From assembly GCF_002236105.1 (NCBI RefSeq), contig NZ_NIWU01000004.1, positions 62,001 to 126,000 on the forward strand: 64,000 nucleotides of DNA, in the 5' to 3' direction. The notes under the pieces are model-generated. The model did no database searches. It worked only from the letters and a program-made list of their open reading frames with translations, and was not told the origin of the DNA. This DNA is from Pseudomonas umsongensis. Lineage in GTDB: Bacteria; Pseudomonadota; Gammaproteobacteria; Pseudomonadales; Pseudomonadaceae. This document shows positions 25,501 to 33,755 of the stretch, piece after piece (within the stretch, counting starts at the first letter, position 1; each line of letters begins with the position of its first letter). The translations under genes and the position numbers were made by a program.

Positions 25501-26930
25501 AGAAATGGGACAAATGGAGTTACCACCAGCAACGCGGCATTGAAGATGTCAGCCAACATCTTTGTCAGGTTATCGAACCAGGCCCCCCGCTCCTTGCGAT
25601 CGGCGTCGGCAGTGGAAATCACCATCTCCCGTGCGTCGTTGAGGATTTTGTTTTGCTGCATCTGGTAGAGATACACCCACAGGTTGCCATTAAAGCGGGT
25701 TTCGGTATCTTCCTGAAATTTCAGCGTGCCAAAATGAAGGCGCGGGTTTTCCACGGGAGTTTCACGCCAGACAGGCCGATCCACGCCCCATTCTTTTTCA
25801 TGCTGCTTGATCTCGACCAGGCGACTGTTGAGCTCGGCAAAGAAATGCCCGCGTTGCTGATGGGCGACGAAGCGGCTGAAGAACTGCTGGTAACTGCATC
25901 GGGAGGGAAGGCCTTCAGGCGTAGACGTGGGGCCAGCGTCGCGCAACTGGCGGGTCAGTTCGAGCGCGAACTCTTCGGTCGAAGCATATTCTTTCAAGGG
26001 ATGCTCAGGGTCGTGAGGCACATAGGCAATGAGTCGCCTCTCGGCAACCGGGGCATCCAGGTCACCGGCGATCAGCACGATGCCGTACATTCGGGTGTCC
26101 AGTATTGTCAGGTGATAGTAACGAACCGGGAGGCCTTGCAGCTTCATGCCTTGAAGCCCTTCAAGCATGCCCATCACCACCCGATAGCCGTTGGCCGAAA
26201 TATCTTTGCGCATCAAGGCCAGGTCTGTGGCGGCGCTCAGTGCGCTCTTCTGGCTTTTGGTGATTTTGTGCTGCAACACTCCCTGCGCCAGCCCATCGCT
26301 GGGGCGCAAATAATTTTCAAGATGTTTTTGGTATTGCGCGCCAATATCCAGTTCCCGACACAGGGTCTTGAACTGCTCAATAGACATCCGGTTTCTGATG
26401 TCGAGTATTTCGAAACGACCCAGTTCATCAGGCTTTGAAATAAACTGCGAGTCAGGAAGAAGCACTTCATGCCGGGCAAAGTTATGTAAAGCCGCATCCA
26501 GCATTGAGACTGTTCGAGAGCCGGCCCCACGCACAATGCTATTGGCCCACAGGGGCACACTTGCCGGAGCGAACAACTTCAGATAAGTACCTCTGACATC
26601 GACATCAATTCCATATTGCCTTTTCAAGGCCTGAATCAGCAAAGGTTCGGCAAAGTCGTAAACATCCTGTAATTCAGCCAGCATTCTGTCGACATCATTT
26701 TGCGCGTTCCAACTTGTCGTCATCGACTTTTTCAAACTTGCGTGTAATACCGCAGGGGCCTCCTTGATCCACTGAGGAATACCGGAAAGCCCCATCTTCA
26801 GCGCACCAACTCTTTTCAAGGGGGCGCCGGCCAGCCATTTTGGCAGAGCCCTCTTTATAAATTCATGATGAATACTTTTTTCTTGTTTGATGGGTTCTGC
26901 CGGTCCGCGAACCAGAACTGAATGCTCCAT
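22503..26930 (-). CDS. Giant dermonecrotic-toxin-like protein with C-terminal Cys-His-Asp domain
   Basis: Intact gene of 1475 aa, with GGAG nine bases before the ATG at 26930. Residues 1 to about 1080 are homologous to the NEL toxin at 11224-16500, block by block: AALHNFARHE, CRELDIGAQYQ, QQFFSRFVAHQQ, a hydrophobic stretch with VVTPFVPFLGEVMMAYMVYQ near residue 455, and LYGLHRHEGKPI. The similarity ends near PRVMRLRGG. The C-terminal part has no leucine-rich repeats or NEL domain but contains GGNCSENSK (Cys about 1299), LDHQYVV (His about 1329) and VVADSWPEF (Asp about 1348). This order fits a papain/transglutaminase-fold hydrolase or deamidase such as the Pasteurella toxin C3 domain. That activity is inference. 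No Sec signal or adjacent secretion genes. Confidence 0.8.
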   Translation of the reverse strand: MEHSVLVRGPAEPIKQEKSIHHEFIKRALPKWLAGAPLKRVGALKMGLSGIPQWIKEAPAVLHASLKKSMTTSWNAQNDVDRMLAELQDVYDFAEPLLIQALKRQYGIDVDVRGTYLKLFAPASVPLWANSIVRGAGSRTVSMLDAALHNFARHEVLLPDSQFISKPDELGRFEILDIRNRMSIEQFKTLCRELDIGAQYQKHLENYLRPSDGLAQGVLQHKITKSQKSALSAATDLALMRKDISANGYRVVMGMLEGLQGMKLQGLPVRYYHLTILDTRMYGIVLIAGDLDAPVAERRLIAYVPHDPEHPLKEYASTEEFALELTRQLRDAGPTSTPEGLPSRCSYQQFFSRFVAHQQRGHFFAELNSRLVEIKQHEKEWGVDRPVWRETPVENPRLHFGTLKFQEDTETRFNGNLWVYLYQMQQNKILNDAREMVISTADADRKERGAWFDNLTKMLADIFNAALLVVTPFVPFLGEVMMAYMVYQLASEVIEGVVDLAEGIYLEGAEHLIGFVESLIQLGTFGAGMQLVSGVVLPKLSPFIEGAKPVTLANGDKRLWGQDLGPYQRNLALAADSKPDLYGLHRHEGKPILNLGKRYFELKKDAKTGKHRVQHPTRPDAYQPVVESNGECAFIVEGEQPRLWDDDTLMARLGQSMQVLGDAHNDIRTVSRSDVNTIRRMYVDKERALPLLSDTVTRFQIDRDIQTFIQQIGSDHPQDYLRADLAFQFELLDGVWPGRAIELTGTDGEVLRVIGRADAAPLRIRKDRLIEGNLLKTLLSHLDQADTKLLMGQASGASETTIDANARQLRLVLAKRAKNRQTSLFDTRYRQLENARSAKNASVRNIQDRVPGLPGTVAQELLAIATRSELQDIAQGKLSDRLKSLAQWALRDVRNARAYEGLYLDSVDNPDTRRLVLHSLKNLPGWNPDVRIDVCQFDFGGALLDSIGKEDATIRRTLVEREDQSFQAYDAEGNTLNSASDFYLSILQALPNAERNALNIGIGKGWQLKEAISNRALKPYRLGKVLSELPALDPFTFDPRVMRLRGGAPTGEGEAATLQGIADLYPDLVVGAFHPSVSGYERYDYLRGVKLMNDTFPDEYFQSLWQALFEANAAGDAQANARVVQSIEALPDLEKLMTDEQFTPLIEQMFTRDGLIPLPETRRNLAMNARNLERTGRANDYQALLRSVQQDAVTLTPELADLRRYGDQLSKNLVASDEPIQVSSRTMDDLKLAQQAICRVKELIPLSGNQLPSMWEKGGSAIAKIKGLREMNLEEGGFTAKLTIAEAARKAIEIKGGNCSENSKVTFSILASQPRTSSIHIVKATELDHQYVVIGDDLSNPEGLVVADSWPEFPAAHLASKGSFEFEMPPVQTLAPGPAVAEYAFINNVPPGPTPLPAVSEPNTFRQIKINKLYQSGAYAQWTSVTELGLTYRVEGGTPVTFERLPASVIENRVDAYSRYLNAFEGLLPEQADAD

Positions 26931-27134
26931 GCCTGATCACTCCAATGCCCCTGTAAATTCAAGCTGGAGAATACCGCGATGCCTAAAAGCTTCGGTGAGC
27001 GCATTTCAGACAAAACGTGTAGAACACCCCACAACAACGTCAATGCCAATTAAAAGCTAACAAATACTTGAACATGCAAACACACCTGAAAAACTTGCAA
27101 ACATAATCTGCAAGTAGAACCATACCTCAGACAA

Positions 27135-27929
27135 TCAAAACCCTCGGTGTCTGCGATAATGTTCCGGCGTACAACCTGCCTGGCGCTGAAACATCGCGAT
27201 AAATGCCGAACCGGTGCTGTAACCCATGTCGAATGCGATTTCCTGAATGCTGCGGTGGCTGTCCAGCGCTTCGATCGACGCCAGAAATCGCAACCGCTGG
27301 CGCCACTCGCCAAAACTCATGCCCAACTCCCGGATAAATTGCCGCGCCAGGGTGCGTTCGCTGACATGTATGGTCGTGGCCCAATGCGCTAACGGCCGGT
27401 TGTCCCCCGGTCCCGCCTGCAAGGCTTCCAGAATTCCGAGCAAGCCAGGGCTGCTGGCGTAGGGTAAGTAGCGCTCGTGCACCGGCGCCTGTCGCAGTTG
27501 ATCCACCAACACCTGGGCCAGACGTTGGTCCGCTTCGTGCTCAGGGATCTTCACATCGCGGGCGGCAAAGTCCTTGAGGATCGCTTTGAGAATATCGCTG
27601 ATCGCCAGGGTGCAGGCTTGCGCAGGCAGGTCACGACACACCGACGCAGCCAGGCAGACCGCACGGTAGTTGATCGGCTGATGGCTGTAGAAGCTGTGCT
27701 CGGTCTGCGGGGGCACCCATACCGCGTATTGCGGCGGTGACATGAAGCGACTGCCGCCGATTTCCATGTGCAGCACGCCATGGGCCGAATACTCCAGCGT
27801 GCCCCACGGATGGCGGTGAGCCGAGGCATAGCGATGAGCATCAAAGTCGGCGTAGCGGAAATACACCGGGGCAGGCAGCTCACTGAACTCCAGTAGATCG
27901 ATGGGTTTACGGGTCATGCTGTCCGTCAT
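27135..27929 (-). CDS. AraC family transcriptional regulator
   Basis: A 264-aa regulator with an N-terminal cupin-like effector domain (HRHPWGTLEYSAHGVLHMEIGG, WVPPQTEHSF) and a C-terminal double helix-turn-helix (WATTIHVSERTLARQFIREL; SIQEIAFDMGYSTGSAFIAM). The layout matches AraC proteins that control divergently placed transporter genes. It is divergent from the EamA transporter at 28013 across only 83 bp, the likely target. The start at 27929 has a poor Shine-Dalgarno; an ATG four codons in is an alternative. Confidence 0.9.
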   Translation of the reverse strand: MTDSMTRKPIDLLEFSELPAPVYFRYADFDAHRYASAHRHPWGTLEYSAHGVLHMEIGGSRFMSPPQYAVWVPPQTEHSFYSHQPINYRAVCLAASVCRDLPAQACTLAISDILKAILKDFAARDVKIPEHEADQRLAQVLVDQLRQAPVHERYLPYASSPGLLGILEALQAGPGDNRPLAHWATTIHVSERTLARQFIRELGMSFGEWRQRLRFLASIEALDSHRSIQEIAFDMGYSTGSAFIAMFQRQAGCTPEHYRRHRGF

Positions 27930-28012
27930 GAAGGGCGGGTTGTCTGGATCGAAGTATAGGCCTGTATCCAGACAATGGATAATTACCCCTCATTAACGTT
28001 CTGGTTTTTCCC

Positions 28013-28900
28013 ATGCAATACGCTTACCCCCTGCTGGCCATTTTCATTTGGGCTGGCAATACCGTGATCACCAAAATGTCGGCCGGGGCGATCTATCCCG
28101 CCGAGATCGGTTTTTACCGCTGGCTCCTCGCCGGATTATTGTTCACACCCTTCATGCTCAAACCGGCTATTGCCCACTGGCCGTCGATTCGCCCGAACCT
28201 GGGCAAGATCTTTGTCCTCGGCGTGCTCGGCATGGCTGTGTACCAAAGCCTGGCGTACTTCGCCGCGAGCCTGACCTCCGCGACCAACATGGGCATCATC
28301 CTGTCATTGATGCCTCTGATGTCGCTGGCCATGGCGATCATCAGCCTTGGCCAGCGCCTGACCATCGGCGCACTGGCGGGTGCGGTGTTGTCGTTTGCCG
28401 GCGTGCTGGTGGTCGTCTCGTCCGGCAGCCTGGGTGTGCTGCTGGAACATGGGGTGAACCTGGGGGACGCGATGATGCTGATCGCCACCCTGGCCTACGC
28501 GATCTACAGCACGTTGCTGAAAAAATGGCAGCTGCGCTTGCCGCCATTGGTGTTGCTGTATTTGCAGGTACTGGTCGCTGTGGTGGTGTTGTTTCCGCTG
28601 TTTCTCGCCTCACCGAAAATCGGCCCGACCCTGCACAATATTCCACTGGTGCTTTACGCCTGCTTGCTGGCCTCGATGGTCGCACCGCTGGCGTGGATGC
28701 AAGCCGTGGTGCGTTTGGGCCCGAGCCGGACCACGCTGTTCTTCAATTTGTTGCCGTTGATTACCGCGCTGATTGCGGCAGTGGTGCTGCATGAACAGTT
28801 GGCGACGTACCACTTGGTGGGCGGGATATTGACGTTGGGCGGGGTGATTCTTTCCGAGCGCTGGACCACCGTATTAGGCCGCAAGGTCCGTGTTGCCTGA
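28013..28900 (+). CDS. EamA/DMT family transporter
   Basis: Inner-membrane drug/metabolite exporter of 295 aa, with about ten hydrophobic helices arranged as two EamA repeats (QYAYPLLAIFIWAGNTVITK at the start; GDAMMLIATLAYAIYSTLLK at mid-protein). The substrate is unknown; family members export amino acids, purines or drugs. It is divergent from an AraC regulator 83 bp away and followed by a REP palindrome. Confidence 0.88.
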   Translation: MQYAYPLLAIFIWAGNTVITKMSAGAIYPAEIGFYRWLLAGLLFTPFMLKPAIAHWPSIRPNLGKIFVLGVLGMAVYQSLAYFAASLTSATNMGIILSLMPLMSLAMAIISLGQRLTIGALAGAVLSFAGVLVVVSSGSLGVLLEHGVNLGDAMMLIATLAYAIYSTLLKKWQLRLPPLVLLYLQVLVAVVVLFPLFLASPKIGPTLHNIPLVLYACLLASMVAPLAWMQAVVRLGPSRTTLFFNLLPLITALIAAVVLHEQLATYHLVGGILTLGGVILSERWTTVLGRKVRVA

Positions 28901-28902
28901 GG

Positions 28903-28984
28903 AAAAAAGATCGCAGCCTGCGGCAGCTCCTACACTTGGAATGCATTCCCTGTAGGAGCTGCCGCAGGCTGCGATCTTTTGATC
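28903..28984. repeat. REP palindrome, AGGAGCTGCCGCAGGCTGCG type
   Basis: Two inverted arms of about 30 bp (GATCGCAGCCTGCGGCAGCT and complement) with a 16-bp loop lie between convergent genes. Same family as 17872 and 44019. Confidence 0.85.
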
Positions 28985-29875
28985 TTAAAGGCCAGCAGCT
29001 TTTAGCCGAGCCGCATGTTCGACAAACAACCGGATCGGCTCCGCCCCCTTCCCCACCAGTCCCAACGACTGGTTGACGATGTCGAAATGGTCCAGCGGGT
29101 ACTCGTCGCCAATCACGGTCCCGAGGTGCGAGCTGTAACGCCCGACCATCCCGTCGCAATGCCCGGCCTCGCGTACGAAGGTTCTGGCAAACAACCGGCA
29201 ACTGCGGTTGGTGCCATCGAACAGGTTAAGCCCGCGATTGGTCTTGCCCGGCTGCAAAGTGCCGGACCAGGAGTAGTAACGCACACCGTTCACCTCTTCC
29301 GGTCCGTGGCCGCCCCAGGTATCTGGCAGCCCCTGTGGAAAACGTTGATTGAACCGTGCCACGCCTGCAGTTGTGAGCGAATGATGGGACGCAAGGATAT
29401 CCACCGGCAACTTCGGTCCACGATAGCCGGTTTCCAGCAGGCTCATCAGCGTCGCAACGCACCGTACCAGAAAGATCACCAGACGCCCCCCGACGCTGTC
29501 ATGGGGATAGTGTTTGTGCAGATAGTCGGCCAATTCCGAACCATGATTAGGCCCCGCCACCGAGGTCACCGAAGCCACCAGATCCGGGCGTTTGGCTGCC
29601 GCGTAGCGCGCGGTCAACGAGCCCTGGCTGTGACCTAGCAGATTTACCTTTTCAGTTCCGGTCTCACGCAGAATCTCTTCAATGCGCGCCAACAGTTGCT
29701 CGCCGCGCACTTCGCTGGAGTTGAGGGGCGAGACCTGCACCGCAAACACCACCGCACCACCACGACGTAACGCCTTGGCGATCCCGTACCAATACGGATA
29801 GAGCACCAAACGGATAAACCCGAGCATTCCCGGGACCAGCACCAGCGGGTAACGCGTGGCCGAATCTTGCGACAT
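28985..29875 (-). CDS. Triacylglycerol lipase-like alpha/beta hydrolase
   Basis: A 296-aa hydrolase of the bacterial lipase family I. It has the oxyanion segment YPLVLVPGMLGF near the N-terminus, the nucleophile elbow LLGHSQGSLTARY (Ser in GHSQG), and likely Asp and His in AGHCDGMVG and PLDHFDIVNQ. The start at 29875 has AAGGA upstream. The longer frame to 29950 adds an unlikely charged N-terminus. Unlike secreted Pseudomonas lipases it shows no signal peptide, and no lipase foldase gene is adjacent, so it may act inside the cell. Substrate unknown. Confidence 0.85.
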   Translation of the reverse strand: MSQDSATRYPLVLVPGMLGFIRLVLYPYWYGIAKALRRGGAVVFAVQVSPLNSSEVRGEQLLARIEEILRETGTEKVNLLGHSQGSLTARYAAAKRPDLVASVTSVAGPNHGSELADYLHKHYPHDSVGGRLVIFLVRCVATLMSLLETGYRGPKLPVDILASHHSLTTAGVARFNQRFPQGLPDTWGGHGPEEVNGVRYYSWSGTLQPGKTNRGLNLFDGTNRSCRLFARTFVREAGHCDGMVGRYSSHLGTVIGDEYPLDHFDIVNQSLGLVGKGAEPIRLFVEHAARLKAAGL

Positions 29876-29982
29876 GGGCGAACATCCTTGTGATCGGTGA
29901 GGTGACGCCTGGCGACTGCAAGACTTCCGCCAAGCTTCGCCAGCGAACATGACAAACCGACGACCAGTCTAGGTCATCCGCC

Positions 29983-30288
29983 CTACTTCAGCCCCACCAC
30001 ACCGGCCACGATCAGCCCGACCGACAGTAGCTTGACCATGGTCAGGCTTTCACCGAGCAAGATAAAGCCGAGAAACACCGTGCCCAGCGAACCGATGGCG
30101 GTCCAGATCGGGTAGGCGATGCTCACCGGCAATTCGCGCATGGCCAGGGTCAGGAAATAAATCCCGCCCACTGCCGCCACGATGGTCATCAGCGATGGCC
30201 AAAGCCGGGTAAAGCCCTCGGCGTACTTCATGCCCATGGCGAAAGTGACTTCGAACCCGGCGGCGATCAGCAAAAACAACCAGGCCAC
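29983..30288 (-). CDS. Small multidrug resistance (SMR) family transporter
   Basis: A 101-aa, four-helix inner-membrane protein with the conserved membrane-embedded Glu in AAGFEVTFAMGMKYAEGF and the motif YPIWTAIGSLGTVFLG. This is typical of EmrE/SugE-type SMR pumps, which exchange protons for cationic compounds or guanidinium. It begins at a GTG directly after the azoR stop (TAAGTG), so it is translationally coupled to azoR. No guanidine riboswitch was recognised upstream, so the substrate is open. Confidence 0.85.
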   Translation of the reverse strand: MAWLFLLIAAGFEVTFAMGMKYAEGFTRLWPSLMTIVAAVGGIYFLTLAMRELPVSIAYPIWTAIGSLGTVFLGFILLGESLTMVKLLSVGLIVAGVVGLK

Positions 30289-30927
30289 TTAGAACTCCCT
30301 GGCCAGGGCCAGCAAGCGCTGCTCTGCTTCGGCGGCAGAGACTTCGAACGTGCGCGCCTCGGACTCCTCGCCTTCGGCAGCGATCACGGTGACATCGGTG
30401 ATGCCGATGAAACCCAACGCCGTGCGTAGAAGCGTATCTGCATGGTTCATCGCCTCCAGCTCGCCGCCCGGGCCGAAGCCAAATCCGCCGCGACTGGTCA
30501 CGATCAAGGCCTTTTTGCCCTGCACCAGTGGTTCGTACTGCGCGATTCCGTTATCCAGGGAGTGATTGAAGGTCAGCCCCAACCGCACGATCTGGTCGAT
30601 CCAGGCTTTCAGGCCGCTGGGCACGCTGAAATTGTGCATGGGCGTGGAAATCACCAACACATCGTGCCCGAGCAACTCGTCGACCAGCGTATCGCTAAAC
30701 GCCAGATCCGCTTGCATCGACAAGGGACGTGCGTCGGGTTCGGGGTAGAACGCGGCGGCCACGAATGCCTCGTTGACAGGTGGAATCAACGCTCGCCCGA
30801 CCTCGCGGCGGGTCAGTTTCGATTGCGGGTGACGGGCCTGCCAGGCCGACAGAAAGACTTCCGCCAAACGCCGGGAGTGCGAACGCTCACCTCGTGGGCT
30901 GGCATGAATCGCAAGAACTGTACTCAT
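30289..30927 (-). CDS. azoR: FMN-dependent NADH-azoreductase
   Basis: A flavodoxin-like quinone/azo reductase of 212 aa. Motifs are VLAIHASPRGERSHSRRLAEVF at the N-terminus (FMN phosphate loop), VISTPMHNFSVPSGLKAWID near residue 95, and VTSRGGFGFGPGG near 145. It reduces quinones or azo compounds with NADH and may protect from electrophilic stress. The start at 30927 has CAAGGAG. A 234-nt upstream extension of the frame runs into the LysR intergenic region and is not coding. Divergent from a LysR gene, the probable regulator. Confidence 0.92.
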   Translation of the reverse strand: MSTVLAIHASPRGERSHSRRLAEVFLSAWQARHPQSKLTRREVGRALIPPVNEAFVAAAFYPEPDARPLSMQADLAFSDTLVDELLGHDVLVISTPMHNFSVPSGLKAWIDQIVRLGLTFNHSLDNGIAQYEPLVQGKKALIVTSRGGFGFGPGGELEAMNHADTLLRTALGFIGITDVTVIAAEGEESEARTFEVSAAEAEQRLLALAREF

Positions 30928-31047
30928 CTGACTCTCCTTGGGACTAAACTCAAACTGCTCGTGGTTTGCAGCTTGGCGCTCACAGCCGCCCTGCTTCAAC
31001 TGAACAAAAATCAGTCTGGATGAATCTATTTCATCCATGGAGTTTCC

Positions 31048-31959
31048 ATGTTTGCTTCGTTGCCACTGACCGCCCTGCGCGCTTTCGAGTCTGCCTCTCG
31101 ACTGCTGAGTTTCAAGGCTGCCGCCGAAGAATTGTCGGTGACTCCGACCGCGGTATCCCATCAGATCCGCTCGCTGGAAACCTGGCTCGGTGTGCAGTTG
31201 TTCGAACGCCTACCGCGCCAGGTACGCCTGACCGAAGGCGGCGAGCGCTTGTTTCACAGCCTGCACGGCGCGTTCCTGGAAGTGGCGCAAAGCGTCGACA
31301 CCCTGCGCCCGCATCGCAGCGGCACGAACCTGACCCTCTCCACCACCGCCGCCTTTGCGGCCTTGTGGCTGGTGCCTCGCCTGGGCCGTTTCTATGCCCG
31401 GCACCCGAACATCAGCCTGCGCCTGGACACCCATTGCGAGGTCATCGACTTGCATCAGGACGCCAGTGTCGACCTGGTAGTGCGCTACAGCCTCGATGAC
31501 TATCCGAACCTGTACGGCCTTTGCCTGTTCGACGAGTCGTTCGGTGTTTACGGCTCGCCCGGGCAAGTGGCATTGGCTGCCCGCCAAACGCCAACGCTGA
31601 TCAGCGTGCACTGGCACAACTCCAAGCTCTACGCCCATGGCTGGCAAGCCTGGTGTGCGCAGTCTGGCGAAGCCTGGCTGGAGGGGCAGCCAACCGTGCG
31701 CGAATACGATGAAGAGCACTACGCCCTGCAAGCGGCCATTGCCGGCCAGGGCCTGGTGCTGGCGAGCAATATCCTGGTGTCAGAAAGCGTCGCCAATGGA
31801 TTGCTGGTGGCCTATCGGGGTGAAATCCAGGTCGATGGCGCCGGCTACAGCGCATTGTGCGTACCAGGACGAGAGCGACATCCGCCGGTTCGGGCTTTTT
31901 TTGCGTGGTTGCGGGAAGAGGCAACAGTATCCGGATTTGCCTTCTCGCAAGTAACGTGA
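31048..31959 (+). CDS. LysR family regulator, GcvA-like
   Basis: A 303-aa LysR regulator. The winged helix-turn-helix is at residues 5-65 (LTALRAFESASRLLSFKAAAEELSVTPTAVSHQIRSLE), followed by a GcvA-type effector domain (LWLVPRLGRFYARHPNISL). It is transcribed away from azoR across 120 bp, the classic arrangement for control of azoR and the SMR pump; this pairing is inference. Confidence 0.9.
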   Translation: MFASLPLTALRAFESASRLLSFKAAAEELSVTPTAVSHQIRSLETWLGVQLFERLPRQVRLTEGGERLFHSLHGAFLEVAQSVDTLRPHRSGTNLTLSTTAAFAALWLVPRLGRFYARHPNISLRLDTHCEVIDLHQDASVDLVVRYSLDDYPNLYGLCLFDESFGVYGSPGQVALAARQTPTLISVHWHNSKLYAHGWQAWCAQSGEAWLEGQPTVREYDEEHYALQAAIAGQGLVLASNILVSESVANGLLVAYRGEIQVDGAGYSALCVPGRERHPPVRAFFAWLREEATVSGFAFSQVT

Positions 31960-32194
31960 GACGGCGCTGCAATATTCCAACGACTTGATATTCTGCAGCT
32001 TCCTTAGCAAACAACTCCATACAAACAATTAACCCACACCTACTGATAATTCTCAGAACGCACCACGCCGCCCTCTTTCGAAATCGACCAACAACCAGAA
32101 GTTACAATCACTCGATAGACTTCAGCGAGAACAAAGTTATTATAAGAACCACAACCCATCGGTTGTCCAAATAACCAAAAGTAAAGGAATACTT

Positions 32195-32965
32195 ATGCAC
32201 ATTGAAGAGCGACTCCAATTCATCGACTCACTGGCACCCCTGCCAGTTATGACAACTCGATCCTTCGCCAACGTTCCTGAGCAGTACAACGCCCAACCTC
32301 ACGATATAAACAAACCAACCGCCAGTGTCATGCCTGATACAATCGACGCTTTTTTACCAGGCGTGTCAGAGCAGATGATCGACGACGTCAACCTCTGCAA
32401 ATTAGTCATGCAGAATGCTGCTGACAAACTATTCCCCAAAGAAGAACAGCTTTTCGAGTGGTACAAGTGTTATGTGGATGGCCTGAGCAAGCTGGGCTGG
32501 GTCATTCAAAACAAAAACATGCAGGAGGTCCGCATCACTAAAATCGGCCTCACGATGGACCAGGTTGCCCTGGAGATTGTTGCAGGCTTGATTGGTCCTA
32601 ATCCAGCAGGGATCTTGGCAAACGTCGCAAAAAAAGCGATAGAAGAGGTAAAGAAAAGCCCCAAGGCAATTGAGATATTTGATAAAAACAAAAAACTCGG
32701 AGGACAGGCAAAATTCGACATTGCGCCGGTTTGGATGGACAACATCGGGCAGGCGAACATGATCCTTAACTGCATTTCCCTGGATGCACGGGAAAGCACC
32801 CATGGCATCCTGTTCTGGAAGACCACCAGGCAATCCACCACCATAAAATCAGGTGCCGTGCGCACTTACCTGAACAATAAGACTTTCTCGGGCCTCAGAG
32901 AGACCCTGTATAAAAAGTACCTCAAGGATGCAGAAAAATTCATTATTGACCTGCCTGACTTTTAA
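32195..32965 (+). CDS. Unrecognised protein, first of a tandem paralogous pair
   Basis: A 256-aa protein that I do not recognise. It has no signal peptide or clear membrane helix. Order of visible features: a polar N-terminus, a helix with DVNLCKLVMQNAADKLFP, the aromatic motif FEWYKCYVDGLSKLGWVIQ (about 87-105), a glycine/alanine-rich helix pair (ILANVAKKAIEEVKKSPKAI), and a C-terminal beta-rich part ending FSGLRETLYKKYLKDAEKFI. The same order of motifs occurs in the next gene, suggesting duplication. An AAAGGAA Shine-Dalgarno precedes the ATG. Base composition is distinctly richer in A+T than the flanks, suggesting transfer. Confidence 0.75.
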   Translation: MHIEERLQFIDSLAPLPVMTTRSFANVPEQYNAQPHDINKPTASVMPDTIDAFLPGVSEQMIDDVNLCKLVMQNAADKLFPKEEQLFEWYKCYVDGLSKLGWVIQNKNMQEVRITKIGLTMDQVALEIVAGLIGPNPAGILANVAKKAIEEVKKSPKAIEIFDKNKKLGGQAKFDIAPVWMDNIGQANMILNCISLDARESTHGILFWKTTRQSTTIKSGAVRTYLNNKTFSGLRETLYKKYLKDAEKFIIDLPDF

Positions 32966-32976
32966 TAATCAATGAC

Positions 32977-33008
32977 ATTTAAATCGGCAAGAAATTGCCG
33001 ATTTAAAT
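32977..33008. terminator. Perfect 14-bp hairpin with GAAA tetraloop between the paired genes
   Basis: ATTTAAATCGGCAA and its exact complement TTGCCGATTTAAAT enclose a GAAA loop. There is no long T-tract after it (aattgttcg), so it could be an attenuator, an RNase-processing or stabilising stem, or a weak terminator setting the ratio of the two products. Confidence 0.6.
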
Positions 33009-33041
33009 AATTGTTCGCACGCCACCCAAACGGAACAAAAC

Positions 33042-33755
33042 ATGAACAAAGACAACTATGACGCCTACCTGAGCAACGGCAGCCTTATATTATTTTGCGG
33101 CAAACACACCGACTGCTTCAAAAACGATGTATTACACTCCACCTTGTACGCCAATCTCACAGCGACAATCACTAGCAACGACCATGAACTGTGGTGGCAG
33201 ACTTACACTCGAAACCTAAACAGAATGGAATACCCTCTAAACAGCCGGGAGGTCCGCCAACTTGAATTCAATAATAGCCACCTTCTAAATATCGTCATTG
33301 AGAGTACGGGAAGCGCCCTCCCGGAGAAGGAACAGCAAGCACTATCCAGCGTCTTTTCATATCTGAGAAAACAACCGGAAGACTCATCAGCCATCAAGGC
33401 AATTATCACTAGACTTCAGGCTAATGCTTACAATGGAGCTGAAGGCATTGCTGGCGCCAGGACCGAAAACCAATCGATCTCAACAGCAACGGTGCTAACG
33501 ATCGTGCGCAACGATAAAGCCCTGCTGACCCTGCAAATCTCCTTCAAGACCAAGGGAGGGATCACACCGGGGATCCTGAATGAACCTGTGCTCACGACAA
33601 TAAAGGATGGAAAAAACAATATTCGCCTGTTACGCAGCTCACTGAACGAACTTAAATACGACCTGATCAGAGAGACCGTTATTACTAAACTGGGCAAAAA
33701 ACCGCAAACAGACTTGCTTCACCTCACCCCCTCTGCCCTCCCAGAATTGCAATGA
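33042..33755 (+). CDS. Unrecognised protein, second of a tandem paralogous pair
   Basis: A 237-aa protein of unknown function. Its features parallel those of the preceding product: an N-terminal helix (DVLHSTLYANLTATI), the aromatic motif ELWWQTYTRNLNRMEYPL (against FEWYKCYVDGLSKLGWVI), then EVRQLEF (against EVRITKI), a helical middle (ALSSVFSYLRKQPEDSSAIK), and a beta-rich C-terminus with TTIKDGKNNIRLLRSSLNEL (against TTIKSGAVRTYLNN). It has no signal peptide or transmembrane segment. The start is weakly supported (GGAAC upstream). A+T-rich, like its partner. The pair may form a heteromeric complex; that is inference. Confidence 0.75.
   Translation: MNKDNYDAYLSNGSLILFCGKHTDCFKNDVLHSTLYANLTATITSNDHELWWQTYTRNLNRMEYPLNSREVRQLEFNNSHLLNIVIESTGSALPEKEQQALSSVFSYLRKQPEDSSAIKAIITRLQANAYNGAEGIAGARTENQSISTATVLTIVRNDKALLTLQISFKTKGGITPGILNEPVLTTIKDGKNNIRLLRSSLNELKYDLIRETVITKLGKKPQTDLLHLTPSALPELQ

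Noticed and set aside
27093..27115. 7-bp inverted repeat ACTTGCA / TGCAAGT after the AraC gene
   Set aside because: Too short and widely spaced (9 nt) to call a terminator or operator with any confidence.
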